64,000 bases of DNA. Origin: Bacillus sp. Marseille-Q1617. GTDB lineage: Bacteria; Bacillota; Bacilli; Bacillales; Bacillaceae_B. Under the pieces are notes generated by a model. It had not been told where the DNA came from and searched no databases. It saw nothing but the letters and a program-made list of their open reading frames with translations. This document shows positions 25,345 to 33,309 of the stretch, one piece after another; positions within the stretch are counted from its first letter, which is position 1; every line of letters starts with the position of its first letter. The stretch covers positions 1,303,501-1,367,500 of the forward strand of contig NZ_CAHJXM010000001.1 of NCBI RefSeq assembly GCF_903645295.1, written 5' to 3'. Position numbers and translations under genes: made by a program.

Positions 25345-26187
25345 ATGAATATGAAAAGACAGAAACTCATACGTTTAACATTTTCTTATCTAGCCATTGG
25401 TATTATGTTTGCGATCATCCTTTACCCTGTAGCCTGGATCATCGGCTCTTCCTTTAATCCAGGGCAGAGTTTATCAGGATCATCCATCATTCCTAAAAAT
25501 GCGACGCTTGCTCATTATAAGGAATTATTCGATCTTGAACGAAGCAACTATCTGATTTGGTACTGGAATTCACTAAAAGTAAGTTTGTCAACGATGGCAC
25601 TTACGGTTCTCCTGGTAAGCTTGACGGCTTATTCCTTCTCCCGTTATCGTTTTGCGGGACGGAAAAACGGGTTGATGACATTCTTGATCCTGCAGATGAT
25701 CCCTAACTTCGCGGCATTGATCGCCATTTTCGTCCTGGCGCTGTTAACGGATCTATTGGATACTCATATCGGGCTGATCCTCGTATACGTCGGTGGTCAG
25801 ATACCAATGAACACATGGCTGATGAAAGGTTATTTGGATACAATTCCGAAAGAGCTGGATGAATCAGCCAAGATGGACGGTGCAGGACATCTCAGGATCT
25901 TTTTCCAAATCGTCATGCCACTTGCCAAGCCGATCATTGCTGTCGTGGCCCTGTTTTCATTCATTGCACCATTTGCAGACTTTATCCTTGCGAGTATACT
26001 GCTTCGTTCTGAAAATATGTATACGCTGCCGGTTGCTCTCTATGATATGGTTGCAAAGCAATTCGGTGCCGAATTTACAACGTTTGCAGCGGGTTCTGTA
26101 TTGATTGCAGTTCCAATCGCATTTTTATTCCTGTTCTTCCAGAAATACTTCGTTTCAGGATTGACGGCAGGGGGTACAAAAGGATAA
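25345..26187 (+). CDS. mdxG: Maltodextrin ABC transporter permease MdxG
   Basis: MalG-type permease of 280 residues with six predicted helices. The EAA loop reads ELDESAKMDGAGHLRIFF, followed by QIVMPLAKPIIAVVALFSF. It forms the second half of the transmembrane channel. Only 2 nt separate it from the mdxF stop codon, and its Shine-Dalgarno lies within the end of mdxF, so the two are translationally coupled. The start could also be the ATG two codons further on. Confidence 0.93.
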   Translation: MNMKRQKLIRLTFSYLAIGIMFAIILYPVAWIIGSSFNPGQSLSGSSIIPKNATLAHYKELFDLERSNYLIWYWNSLKVSLSTMALTVLLVSLTAYSFSRYRFAGRKNGLMTFLILQMIPNFAALIAIFVLALLTDLLDTHIGLILVYVGGQIPMNTWLMKGYLDTIPKELDESAKMDGAGHLRIFFQIVMPLAKPIIAVVALFSFIAPFADFILASILLRSENMYTLPVALYDMVAKQFGAEFTTFAAGSVLIAVPIAFLFLFFQKYFVSGLTAGGTKG

Positions 26188-26224
26188 TCTTATAGGCGTT
26201 ACTAACTATTGAGGAGGAGCGGAG

Positions 26225-27763
26225 ATGAAAAGAAGAGTACTATCTCTCATTTTAGTCCCGTTTCTTCTTTTTTACGCCCTTCCGGTAGGTGCAGTTGAAA
26301 AAGAAGAACGAAAGTGGCAGGATGAAACAATTTATTTCCTAATGGTAGATCGCTTTAACAATGGTGATCCAACAAATGATAAAGAAGTGAACACAAAGGA
26401 TCCCAAGGCTTACCATGGCGGTGATTTCCAAGGGGTTATCGATCGATTGGATTACATCAAAGATATGGGATTCACTTCCATATGGCTGACTCCCGTATTT
26501 GACAACCAGCCAAAAGGATACCATGGATATTGGATTACGGACTTTTATAAGACCGACGAGCATTTCGGTACGATGGAAACGTTCAAAAAGCTTGTAGAAG
26601 AAGCACATAAGCGGGATATGAAAGTCGTCCTTGATTTTGTGGTTAACCATGTGGGGCCGGAGCATCCCTGGGTGGATGACCCTGCAAAAGAAGACTGGTT
26701 CCACGAAAAACAGCCAATGAACTTCTCCGACAAAGAAAGTCTTCAGAACGCATGGCTGTATGACCTTCCTGATTTAAACACAGAGAATCCCGAAGTAAGG
26801 GAATATCTCTTTGATGCTGCCAAATGGTGGATCAAAGAAACGGATGTCGACGGTTATCGTCTGGACACGGTGCGCCATGTTCCACAAGATTTTTGGAGTG
26901 ATTTCAGTAAAGAAGTTAAATCAGTGAAAGACGATTTTTATCTTCTTGGTGAAGTGTTTGATCGTGACCCACAGAAGATAGCAGAATATAGCGATGTGGG
27001 TATCGATGGATTCGTTAATTTCCCCCAAGCTGAAGAATTACGTTCAGTGTTTAACAAACCTGATACTTCAATGGACAGGTTGTTCAATTTCTGGAAGTAC
27101 AATGAAACATTTTATGAAGATCCTTATTTGATGGGGACTTTTATAGACAACCATGATATGGAACGTTTTACACGTTTATTGGTACAGGAAAATGTTTTCC
27201 CTGGTACCCGTTGGAAACTCGCCTTGACATATATGTACACGACTCCGGGAATACCGATTGTGTATTATGGGTCTGAAATTGCCATGGATGGCGGGGAAGA
27301 CCCGGATAACCGGCGGTTGATGAATTTCAGGGCCGACAAAGAACTGATTGATTACATTTCAAAACTGGGCAAGGTTCGAAAGGACTATCCTGCTTTGACA
27401 AGAGGAACGATAGAGCCGTTGTATGAACAAGACGGATTGGGAATATATAAACGCGCATACAAAGATCAAACGGTGGTTGTAGCCATCAATAATTCCAGTG
27501 AGACCCAAACTGTCGAACTTGATGAAGGGGAGCTTGCTGATAACAATGAACTAAAAGGGTTACTTTCAGATGACCTGGTGAGAAGCGATGAAAACGGGAC
27601 GTATAAAGTCGCTTTGGATCGTGAAGAAGCAGAGATTTATCTGCTTAAAGCCAAAAGTGGACTGAACATCCCATATTTATCAGCACTTGCTGCGGTGTAT
27701 GTATTATTTTTATTATTTATTTATCTAGTATGGAAACGCGGAAGAAAAAACCGCAAATCATAA
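26225..27763 (+). CDS. Membrane-anchored extracellular alpha-amylase (GH13)
   Basis: GH13 enzyme of 512 residues. A signal peptide (about residues 1-23, ending VGA) leads it out of the cell. Catalytic regions are VLDFVVNHVG (I), VDGYRLDTVRHV (II, Asp nucleophile), LLGEVFDRD (III, Glu) and FIDNHDMERF (IV). The C-terminus has a hydrophobic helix (ALAAVYVLFLLFIYLVW) followed by KRGRKNRKS, so the enzyme should stay tethered to the outer membrane face. It lies 37 nt after mdxG with a good GAGGAGG site. The likely job is to trim starch or long dextrins next to the MdxE-MdxFG importer. It is absent from the corresponding B. subtilis cluster. Confidence 0.9.
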   Translation: MKRRVLSLILVPFLLFYALPVGAVEKEERKWQDETIYFLMVDRFNNGDPTNDKEVNTKDPKAYHGGDFQGVIDRLDYIKDMGFTSIWLTPVFDNQPKGYHGYWITDFYKTDEHFGTMETFKKLVEEAHKRDMKVVLDFVVNHVGPEHPWVDDPAKEDWFHEKQPMNFSDKESLQNAWLYDLPDLNTENPEVREYLFDAAKWWIKETDVDGYRLDTVRHVPQDFWSDFSKEVKSVKDDFYLLGEVFDRDPQKIAEYSDVGIDGFVNFPQAEELRSVFNKPDTSMDRLFNFWKYNETFYEDPYLMGTFIDNHDMERFTRLLVQENVFPGTRWKLALTYMYTTPGIPIVYYGSEIAMDGGEDPDNRRLMNFRADKELIDYISKLGKVRKDYPALTRGTIEPLYEQDGLGIYKRAYKDQTVVVAINNSSETQTVELDEGELADNNELKGLLSDDLVRSDENGTYKVALDREEAEIYLLKAKSGLNIPYLSALAAVYVLFLLFIYLVWKRGRKNRKS

Positions 27764-27766
27764 ATG

Positions 27767-27792
27767 AAAGGGCTCTTATATGAGCCTTTTTA
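27767..27792 (+). terminator. Terminator after the amylase gene
   Basis: AAAGGGCTC pairs with GAGCCTTTT and a T-rich tail follows, right after the stop codon. Confidence 0.75.
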
Positions 27793-27812
27793 TAAGATTT
27801 CCCCGGCAGTGT

Positions 27813-27826
27813 TGGAAGCGCTTTTA
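27813..27826. promoter_or_regulatory. cre-like site before mdxR
   Basis: TGGAAGCGCTTTTA matches cre at 12 of 14 positions with a palindromic AAGCGCTT core, 50 nt before the regulator gene. CcpA or autoregulation by MdxR is possible. Confidence 0.5.
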
Positions 27827-27876
27827 TGAAGTGCGCCAAAGCTGTAATTATTTTAAAACAGAAGGGGGGAGGAACG

Positions 27877-28908
27877 ATGGCTGTTACGATAAAAGATGTC
27901 GCGAAACTCGCAAATGTCGCACCATCTACCGTTTCACGCGTAATCGCAAATAACCCTAGAATAAGTGAAAAAACAAAACAAAAAGTCAGGGAAGCGATGG
28001 ACCAATTGGGGTATCATCCGAATTTCATCGCCAGAAGTCTGGCCAATCAGTCAACAAGAGTTTTGGGACTTGTATTGCCCGGCTCTGCAAGCACCTTCTC
28101 ACAAAACCCTTTCTTCCCTACAGTCCTTAGAGGATTGAGTGAGGGGGCCCATGAGAAGCAATATGCACTCCAAATGTCGACAGGACAGTCGGAAGAGGAA
28201 ATATATGAAGGTGTCGTTCAAATGGTTCAAGGCGGACGAGTCGATGGGATCATCCTTCTTTATTCAAAAGTCGAAGATAAAGTAATGAACTATTTGAAAG
28301 ATCGCAATTTCCCTTTTGTCATGATAGGAAAACCCTATAAATACTGTGAAGAAATCACCCATGTAGATAATGATAATTTCAGGGCCGCCAGGGAAGTAAC
28401 GGATTACCTGCTGGGTCTTGGGCATGAATGTATCGGTTTTATTGGAGGGGACCTGAATCTTGTGGTCACTGTTGAGCGGTTGCTGGGATACGAGAAATCG
28501 CTAAGGGAGGCAGGTCTTGATTTAAAAGATGAATACATCATACATGAAGAGTTTCTGCGTGAAGGTGGAAGGGAAGCAATCAACGAACTGATGCAGCTTG
28601 CACACCCGCCTACTGCTCTGGTGGTAGCAGATGACTTGATGGCATTGGGAGTACTGAATACGCTTGATGAAATGAATATATCTGTACCTGATGATATATC
28701 CATTATCAGCTTCAATAACGTTCTCCTTGCTGAAATGTCCCGTCCTCCTTTGACGTCGGTTGATATCAATATATTCAACCTTGGCAATGAAGCGGCCAAA
28801 AGCCTGATCCAAAAGGTGGAAAACCCAAAAGACCCGATTAAGCGGATCATCATTCCTCATGAAATCGTGAAACGGGCTTCGTGCAGCAAGAGAGAGGTTC
28901 AAGGGTAA
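27877..28908 (+). CDS. mdxR: LacI-family regulator of the maltodextrin genes
   Basis: LacI/GalR regulator of 343 residues. The N-terminal helix-turn-helix and hinge read MAVTIKDVAKLANVAPSTVS followed by RVIANNPRISEKT; the rest is a periplasmic-binding-like effector domain (GLVLPGSAS, GGRVDGIIL, IGFIGGD). The start was moved from 27826 to ATG 27877 because GGGGGGAGG lies just upstream and the family starts with this helix. By position it controls mdxE, bbmA and the amylase gene, as MdxR/MalR does in other bacilli. A terminator precedes it, so it may have its own promoter overlapping the cre-like site. Confidence 0.88.
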   Translation: MAVTIKDVAKLANVAPSTVSRVIANNPRISEKTKQKVREAMDQLGYHPNFIARSLANQSTRVLGLVLPGSASTFSQNPFFPTVLRGLSEGAHEKQYALQMSTGQSEEEIYEGVVQMVQGGRVDGIILLYSKVEDKVMNYLKDRNFPFVMIGKPYKYCEEITHVDNDNFRAAREVTDYLLGLGHECIGFIGGDLNLVVTVERLLGYEKSLREAGLDLKDEYIIHEEFLREGGREAINELMQLAHPPTALVVADDLMALGVLNTLDEMNISVPDDISIISFNNVLLAEMSRPPLTSVDINIFNLGNEAAKSLIQKVENPKDPIKRIIIPHEIVKRASCSKREVQG

Positions 28909-28915
28909 CAAAAGT

Positions 28916-28950
28916 GACCGGGGCTCGAGATTTGAGCCCGGTCTTTTTTT
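28916..28950 (+). terminator. Terminator after mdxR
   Basis: GACCGGGGCTC pairs with GAGCCCGGTC (one bulged G), followed by seven T. Confidence 0.92.
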
Positions 28951-29509
28951 GGTACTGATTGTTTGCCCGCTGCTAAGGTGCCAGGCTCAAATTCCTGCAG
29001 CACGAAAAAACCGGGCCTGCTAAAATTAACGGGTTCTGTTTTGGAGTACAAAATTGCAATCTACACCGCAATATGTGGTAGTAATTGCAGATGCATTTGA
29101 AGATAATCTTACCCGACAAAGTGAACAAAAGCGGAACCCCTCGAGCCAGATGAATGAATCAGTAACATTGAATGATTAAATAAGGGAAGAAATTTCCCTT
29201 AATGAAGAAATGGAACTGAAAACAGTCAAAATAAAGGTAAAATTTACTTCTATTTACTTGAAAAGCTATAAAATTGGGGATCTGTGCAAGATTAGAAGGA
29301 AATTTTCCCCTTATTTACCCCTACCCAAGCAAGCTTCAGCAGATTAACGGAAAAATTTCCCCTTATTTATATCTTTGTTACTCTTTAAAGGCTAAGGTAT
29401 CCTATGCCTCCAAAAATCCAACCTGTTCTTTAGTTTAATAAGGATTTCACTCATTTTCACATCTTTCAACTTTGGAGACTAAACGAACACGTTAGCCAGA
29501 TTATTAAAT

Positions 29510-29547
29510 AATTGAAGCGTTACAGAAAGTTCTGTACCGCTTCAATT
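29510..29547. other. Strong hairpin inside the orphan element
   Basis: AATTGAAGCGTTACAGAA pairs with TTCTGTACCGCTTCAATT, 17 of 18 positions, around a 2-nt loop. Terminator-like on the plus strand (TTTTA follows). Confidence 0.65.
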
Positions 29548-29622
29548 TTAGTGCCGTCTCGGTAACAAGTTAATATACAAATTAGAACCCGAATTCCTTA
29601 AAATGCTTGTTATATCCAATAA

Positions 29623-29662
29623 AAAAAGGGTTGCAAAATCATGACGATTTGCTTCCCTTTTT
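29623..29662. terminator. Bidirectional terminator-like hairpin near the right end of the element
   Basis: AAAAAGGG-TT-GCAAAATC pairs with GATTTGC-TT-CCCTTTTT, flanked by A and T tracts. It may now end the SDR transcript on the minus strand. Confidence 0.65.
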
Positions 29663-29737
29663 CTAATGTTTTTTATAGTTTGTACTTTAAAACAGAACCC
29701 GTTATGCTAAACCCGTTTTTTTCCTCGAATCATAAAT

Positions 29738-30607
29738 TTAGCCGTTTACAACCGCACCGCCGTTCACATGAATCATCTGCCCGGACACGTAGGTTGAATC
29801 ATCGCTCGCCAGATAAACATAAGCTGGTGCTAATTCAAAAGGCTGCCCCGCTCTTCCCATCGGGGTATTGGCACCGAACTGGGATACTTTTTCTGCACTG
29901 AAGGTCGCTGGAATGAGTGGTGTCCAAATAGGACCCGGTGCGACGCCATTGACACGTATCCCTTTTGAGGCGATGTTTTCGGCCAGCGATCGTGTAAAGC
30001 TGACGATTGCTCCTTTAGTGGATGAATAATCGATAAGGTCTTTATTGCCTTTATATGCTGTTATCGAAGCCGTATTTATAATGGAAGCTCCTTTTTTCAG
30101 GTGAGGCAGAGCTGCTTTAGTCAGGTAAAACATTGAAAAAACGTTGGTTCTGAATGTGCGTTCCAGCTGTTCGTTGCTGATGTTTTCAAGGCCTTCCTGA
30201 GGGTGCTGCTCTGCTGCATTATTGACGAGAATGTCCAATTTGCCAAACTGTGAAATCACTTTTTTTATGATGTCTTCACAGAATGTAGCACTCCCAATAT
30301 CGCCTGAAAGCAGCATGCACTTGACACCTTCTGCTTCTACGAGTTCTTTTGTTTTGTTTGCATCCTCATGCTCATCCAAATAAGAAATGGCCACATGTGC
30401 TCCCTCACGCGCGAAATACCATGCGACAGAACGGCCGATACCGCTGTCCCCTCCTGTAATGAGGGCAACTTTTCCATCCAGTTTACCGCTTCCTTTGTAG
30501 TTTTGATCGGTATGAATCGGCTGCGGATTCATCTCATCTATTGTACCTGGCTGATGATCCTGATGCTGAGGTGGGAAGGTTTGTTTTCCATTTTGCTGCT
30601 GTGACAA
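29738..30607 (-). CDS. Short-chain dehydrogenase, general-stress type
   Basis: SDR oxidoreductase of 289 residues, like B. subtilis YhdF and YdaD. The N-terminal 45 residues are a Gln/His/Pro-rich extension (QQQNGKQTFPPQHQDHQ) seen in these stress paralogues. The Rossmann motif is ITGGDSGIGR, followed by LVNNAAEQ, the catalytic Ser (NTASITAYKG) and YSSTKGA with Tyr and Lys. A TTG start at 30607 is chosen because AAGGAG lies 8 nt upstream; the upstream ATG lacks one. A SigB-type promoter is predicted 70 nt upstream, which supports a stress role. The substrate is unknown. Confidence 0.88.
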   Translation of the reverse strand: MSQQQNGKQTFPPQHQDHQPGTIDEMNPQPIHTDQNYKGSGKLDGKVALITGGDSGIGRSVAWYFAREGAHVAISYLDEHEDANKTKELVEAEGVKCMLLSGDIGSATFCEDIIKKVISQFGKLDILVNNAAEQHPQEGLENISNEQLERTFRTNVFSMFYLTKAALPHLKKGASIINTASITAYKGNKDLIDYSSTKGAIVSFTRSLAENIASKGIRVNGVAPGPIWTPLIPATFSAEKVSQFGANTPMGRAGQPFELAPAYVYLASDDSTYVSGQMIHVNGGAVVNG

Positions 30608-30676
30608 ACTAAACACTCCTTTTAAGTAGTTAGATGATATGTTCAATATCTTGATACCTTATACTTAGATTAGTGT

Positions 30677-30701
30677 TTACCCGATGAATGCAATTATTAA
30701 C
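30677..30701 (-). promoter_or_regulatory. Candidate SigB promoter of the SDR gene
   Basis: Minus strand: GTTAAT, 13-nt spacer, GGGTAA. The -10 fits GGGWAW fully and the -35 fits GTTTAA in part. SigB control is known for related SDR genes in B. subtilis. Confidence 0.5.
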
Positions 30702-30741
30702 TTCTTTTCCCGAATTTTTATAGCATAAAGTTACATTTTCT

Positions 30742-30769
30742 AAAAAGAACAGACCCAATCGGATCTGCT
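30742..30769 (-). terminator. Terminator after the CoA-disulfide reductase gene
   Basis: Minus strand: AGCAGATCC pairs with GGGTCTGTT (G-T pair allowed), then CTTTTT. Confidence 0.7.
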
Positions 30770-30776
30770 CGCATGG

Positions 30777-32126
30777 TCATGTATTCATCAGCTTTTCTGC
30801 CTTATAGCCAATCATATTCAACAAGCCTTTCGGGGATGAGAAGGGAGGTGCATAGCACGTTTCAATTTCCTGGAGCTGTATGACCGTCAGTCCGCCTGTA
30901 ATGGCCGTTGAAAGTACATCAAGTTGTTTATCGACACCTTCGCCTCCAACCACATTCCCTCCAAAGATTTTACCTGTATCAGGACAAAAATGGACCCTGA
31001 CATATACATCCTTGCTGCCCGGATAATATCCTGCATGTGATTTGCCTTCATGGGTGGCTGTCACGAACTTTATTTTACGATCGGTGAGTTCTTTTTCCCC
31101 TAATCCTGTGGAGGCAATGGTCAAATCAAACACTTTTGCTATTGCACTTCCAAGCATGCCTTTAAAAGGTACAGGATTGCCCGTAAGGTGTTTTGCGATG
31201 ATATAGGACTGGCGATGGGCCGGCCAAGCAAGTGGAACTTGTTTTGGGCTGCCGTCAATCAAATCGAAGGATTCCACTATATCCCCCACAGCATAAATCG
31301 CCGGGTCATCGGTCTGCATAAATTCATTTACCTTGATACCCCCGGATTCACCCACACTCAAACCAGCCTGACGGGCTAGTTTATTATTTGGTTTAATACC
31401 TACTGCTAATAGAATGAAGTCAGCTTCAATGGTTTCTCCGTTATCAAGTTGAATTTCATTTTTTGAATTAATTTTGTGAAGTCCGTTTTCCAAGTATAGC
31501 TTTACGCCTTTATCCTTTAAGTGTTGTTGTATCTTTAATGCTGTTTCTTCGTCTATGACGCTGAGAACGTGATTGGAGCGTTCGACGATACAGGTTTCGA
31601 TTCCAAGGCGGGTCAGGTTCTCTGCCATTTCAACACCGATAAATCCGCCACCTATGATCGCTCCTGCACCAGGTTTTTCCGTTTCCAGATAGTTTTTTAA
31701 TTTATCCATATCCTCAACGGTTCTAAGAGTGAATGAGGGAATTTGTTCAAGTCCATCGATATCAGGAATGAATGGGGAAGCACCTGTTGCTAAGATCAAG
31801 GCATCATAGGTCTCATGGTATTCTTCGTTGTTAGTAAGGTCTTTAATTTTAAGGGATTTCTGTTGCCGGTCGATTTCTACGGCTTCATGCTGCATTCTGA
31901 CATCAATGTTTTTTCTGGCCTGCAGTTTATCAGGGGTATAGGCAAATAAATCTTCCCGGTCTTCTATTACTTCCCCCAGATAATAAGGCATTCCACACGC
32001 CCCATAAGAAAGATAAGAAGTTCTTTCCAGTAAGATGATTTCAGATTTGTCGTCCAATTTTCTTAGCTGGGATGCGGTTGTGGCACCACCCCCGACAGCT
32101 CCAATGACAATGAATTTGTTACTCAT
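30777..32126 (-). CDS. cdr: CoA-disulfide reductase / NADH oxidase family flavoprotein
   Basis: FAD-dependent pyridine nucleotide-disulfide oxidoreductase of 449 residues. FAD-binding motif VIGAVGGGATTASQLR, single redox Cys in YLSYGACGMPYY at about residue 44, NAD-binding IIGGGFIGVEMAE, second FAD motif IYAVGDI, and a C-terminal dimerisation domain. One active-site Cys rather than a CxxxxC pair points to the CoA-disulfide reductase, NADH oxidase and peroxidase group; the SYGACGMPYY context favours CoADR. It keeps coenzyme A, a main low-molecular thiol in bacilli, reduced. GGGAGGAG precedes the ATG. NADH oxidase activity cannot be excluded. Confidence 0.85.
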   Translation of the reverse strand: MSNKFIVIGAVGGGATTASQLRKLDDKSEIILLERTSYLSYGACGMPYYLGEVIEDREDLFAYTPDKLQARKNIDVRMQHEAVEIDRQQKSLKIKDLTNNEEYHETYDALILATGASPFIPDIDGLEQIPSFTLRTVEDMDKLKNYLETEKPGAGAIIGGGFIGVEMAENLTRLGIETCIVERSNHVLSVIDEETALKIQQHLKDKGVKLYLENGLHKINSKNEIQLDNGETIEADFILLAVGIKPNNKLARQAGLSVGESGGIKVNEFMQTDDPAIYAVGDIVESFDLIDGSPKQVPLAWPAHRQSYIIAKHLTGNPVPFKGMLGSAIAKVFDLTIASTGLGEKELTDRKIKFVTATHEGKSHAGYYPGSKDVYVRVHFCPDTGKIFGGNVVGGEGVDKQLDVLSTAITGGLTVIQLQEIETCYAPPFSSPKGLLNMIGYKAEKLMNT

Positions 32127-32192
32127 TTTTACTCCTCCCTATATGTATCTTTTGTTAGTATTTCAAGGGTAGATAATGAAATAATTTTAAAA

Positions 32193-32223
32193 AGCCTAAT
32201 GAGTATATTGTACCCATTAGGCT
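32193..32223 (-). terminator. Terminator after yitK
   Basis: Perfect 9-bp stem AGCCTAATG/CATTAGGCT followed on the minus strand by TTTTTAAAA. Confidence 0.8.
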
Positions 32224-32238
32224 ATGTAAGATAACAAA

Positions 32239-32730
32239 TCAGCGGAAGTTTACAAATTGAACATCGATGGATAAATCAGCTTCCCTGACTGCTGACATGA
32301 TTTTTTGAAGGTCATCCTTGCTTTTCCCTGTAACACGGACTTGGTCATCCTGTACCTGGCTCTTCACCTTAACACCGGAGTTCTTGATGATCGTATTGAT
32401 TTTTTTCGCATTCTCCCTGTCGATTCCCTGCACAAGTTTTGCACGCTGGCGGACCGTTCCTCCAGAAGCCCCTTCAAGCTTGCTGTAATCAAGGTTTTTG
32501 ACCGGCACATTACGTTTGATCAATTTGCTCAATAATACATCTTTTAATTGATTCATCTTGAATTCATCATCTGAAACCAAGACGATTTCTTCTCCATCCA
32601 GTTTGATATCACTCTTGCTCCCCTTGAAATCATACCGGGTCTGAATTTCTTTGAGTGCGATTTGAATGGCATTGCTTACTTCGGACATTTCCACTTTTGA
32701 TACAATATCAAATGAGCTTTCTTTTGCCAT
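32239..32730 (-). CDS. yitK: YajQ-family nucleotide-binding protein YitK
   Basis: YajQ/DUF520 protein of 163 residues with the usual two alpha-beta repeats. It starts [20 protein letters not shown], has [12 protein letters not shown] and ends [12 protein letters not shown], all conserved. Family members bind nucleotides, and some bind c-di-GMP; the B. subtilis function is open. The start is ATG 32730, preceded by TTGGAGGG, instead of the upstream in-frame codon at 32775. Single-gene transcript with its own terminator. The FIST-EAL protein in this window could supply a c-di-GMP link, but that is speculative. Confidence 0.93.
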   Translation of the reverse strand: MAKESSFDIVSKVEMSEVSNAIQIALKEIQTRYDFKGSKSDIKLDGEEIVLVSDDEFKMNQLKDVLLSKLIKRNVPVKNLDYSKLEGASGGTVRQRAKLVQGIDRENAKKINTIIKNSGVKVKSQVQDDQVRVTGKSKDDLQKIMSAVREADLSIDVQFVNFR

Positions 32731-32816
32731 GTGGGATTCCCTCCAATTACTAGATTCTTCTATTATTATAGACAAGTGTCGTTCAGTAGCACAACTCTGA
32801 GGATGTGTGTTAAATA

Positions 32817-32951
32817 CCGCTGTTGATTTCCGTGCAAGACTTCGCTTTCCGCGGGCGGTCGGTGAGCCTCCTCGGCTTTCGCCTCCGGGGTCTCACCTGT
32901 CTCGCTTTTCCCGCAGGAGTCTACGTCTTGCTCTCCAATCAACTGCTGGAG
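32817..32951 (-). repeat. Structured intergenic repeat, copy B (minus)
   Basis: Same ~135-bp family as copy A, read on the minus strand. Stem GAGCAAGAC/GTCTTGCAC pairs at 8 of 9 positions (32925-32933 with 32832-32840). The inner GTAGC/GCTAC stem of other copies is replaced by GCG/CGC, still pairable. It lies between the DUF3941 gene and yitK, co-directional with both. Confidence 0.8.
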
Positions 32952-33052
32952 CCGTTTTAAAATAATGTAATATGTATATAAACCTCTGGCTGCCTGTGAG
33001 CAAAAAATAAATAACCTAAAATCACATGTGTGCCAGGGATACGCATAGAAAA

Positions 33053-33074
33053 ACCACCTGTATCTACAGGTGGT
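33053..33074 (-). terminator. Terminator after the DUF3941 gene
   Basis: Perfect 10-bp stem ACCACCTGTA/TACAGGTGGT with a 2-nt loop, followed on the minus strand by TTTTTC. Confidence 0.8.
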
Positions 33075-33106
33075 AAATTGGATTCAATTCCAGCGTGAAG
33101 CACGTC

Positions 33107-33238
33107 TCAGATATGATCCGTTTTTTTGGAATATTGATTTTTTCCGCCTTGACGGTTCAGTTCTTTCATTTTGTTTTTTTCTTCATGCAGTGCCTGGTTG
33201 TCTTTTGCTTTTTTATCATTATCAGAAGTATGCGGCAT
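33107..33238 (-). CDS. Small hydrophilic DUF3941-like protein
   Basis: A 43-residue frame: start MPHTSDNDKKAKDNQALHEE, end GGKNQYSKKTDHI. AAGGGAG lies 8 nt before the ATG, an ideal spacing, and a perfect terminator follows, so it has its own complete expression signals. The DNDKKAKDN and GKNQYSKKTDH pieces look like the DUF3941 family of tiny Bacillus proteins. It has no hydrophobic segment and is rich in Lys, Asn and Asp, so it is probably soluble and disordered. Function unknown. Confidence 0.8.
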   Translation of the reverse strand: MPHTSDNDKKAKDNQALHEEKNKMKELNRQGGKNQYSKKTDHI

Positions 33239-33309
33239 TATAAGAACTCCCTTCAATATAGATACAGCTTCTCAATTAGTATGACAAATTGAAGGGAGGT
33301 TTATGAATG

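Larger units (their letters stand above)
29027..29704. mobile_element. Transposase-less element with 26-bp terminal inverted repeats
   Basis: The left end (29027-29052, TAACGGGTTCTGTTTTGGAG...) is the inverted copy of the right end (29679-29704) at 24 of 26 positions. The 7-bp sequence TGCTAAA flanks both sides, close to each end, like a target duplication. The inner 626 bp has no reading frame of note. The end sequence GGTTCTGTT resembles ends of IS6-family elements, which make 8-bp duplications, but this is a resemblance only. Inside are three copies of a motif like GGAAANTTTCCCCTTATTTA (one inverted, near 29176-29201; others near 29297-29317 and 29349-29369) and two strong hairpins. It separates mdxR from the SDR gene. 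Confidence 0.7.

Noticed and set aside
29027..29704. Assignment of the orphan element to the IS6 family
   Set aside because: Only the GGTTCTGTT end resembles IS6 ends; no transposase remains to support the family, so it is left unnamed.
29641..29901. 86-codon plus-strand frame across the right end of the orphan element
   Set aside because: Antisense to the SDR gene and to the terminal repeat; low-complexity protein with no ribosome site.
33095..33292. 65-codon plus-strand hydrophobic frame
   Set aside because: Antisense of the DUF3941 gene; hydrophobicity results from Lys-rich codons on the other strand.
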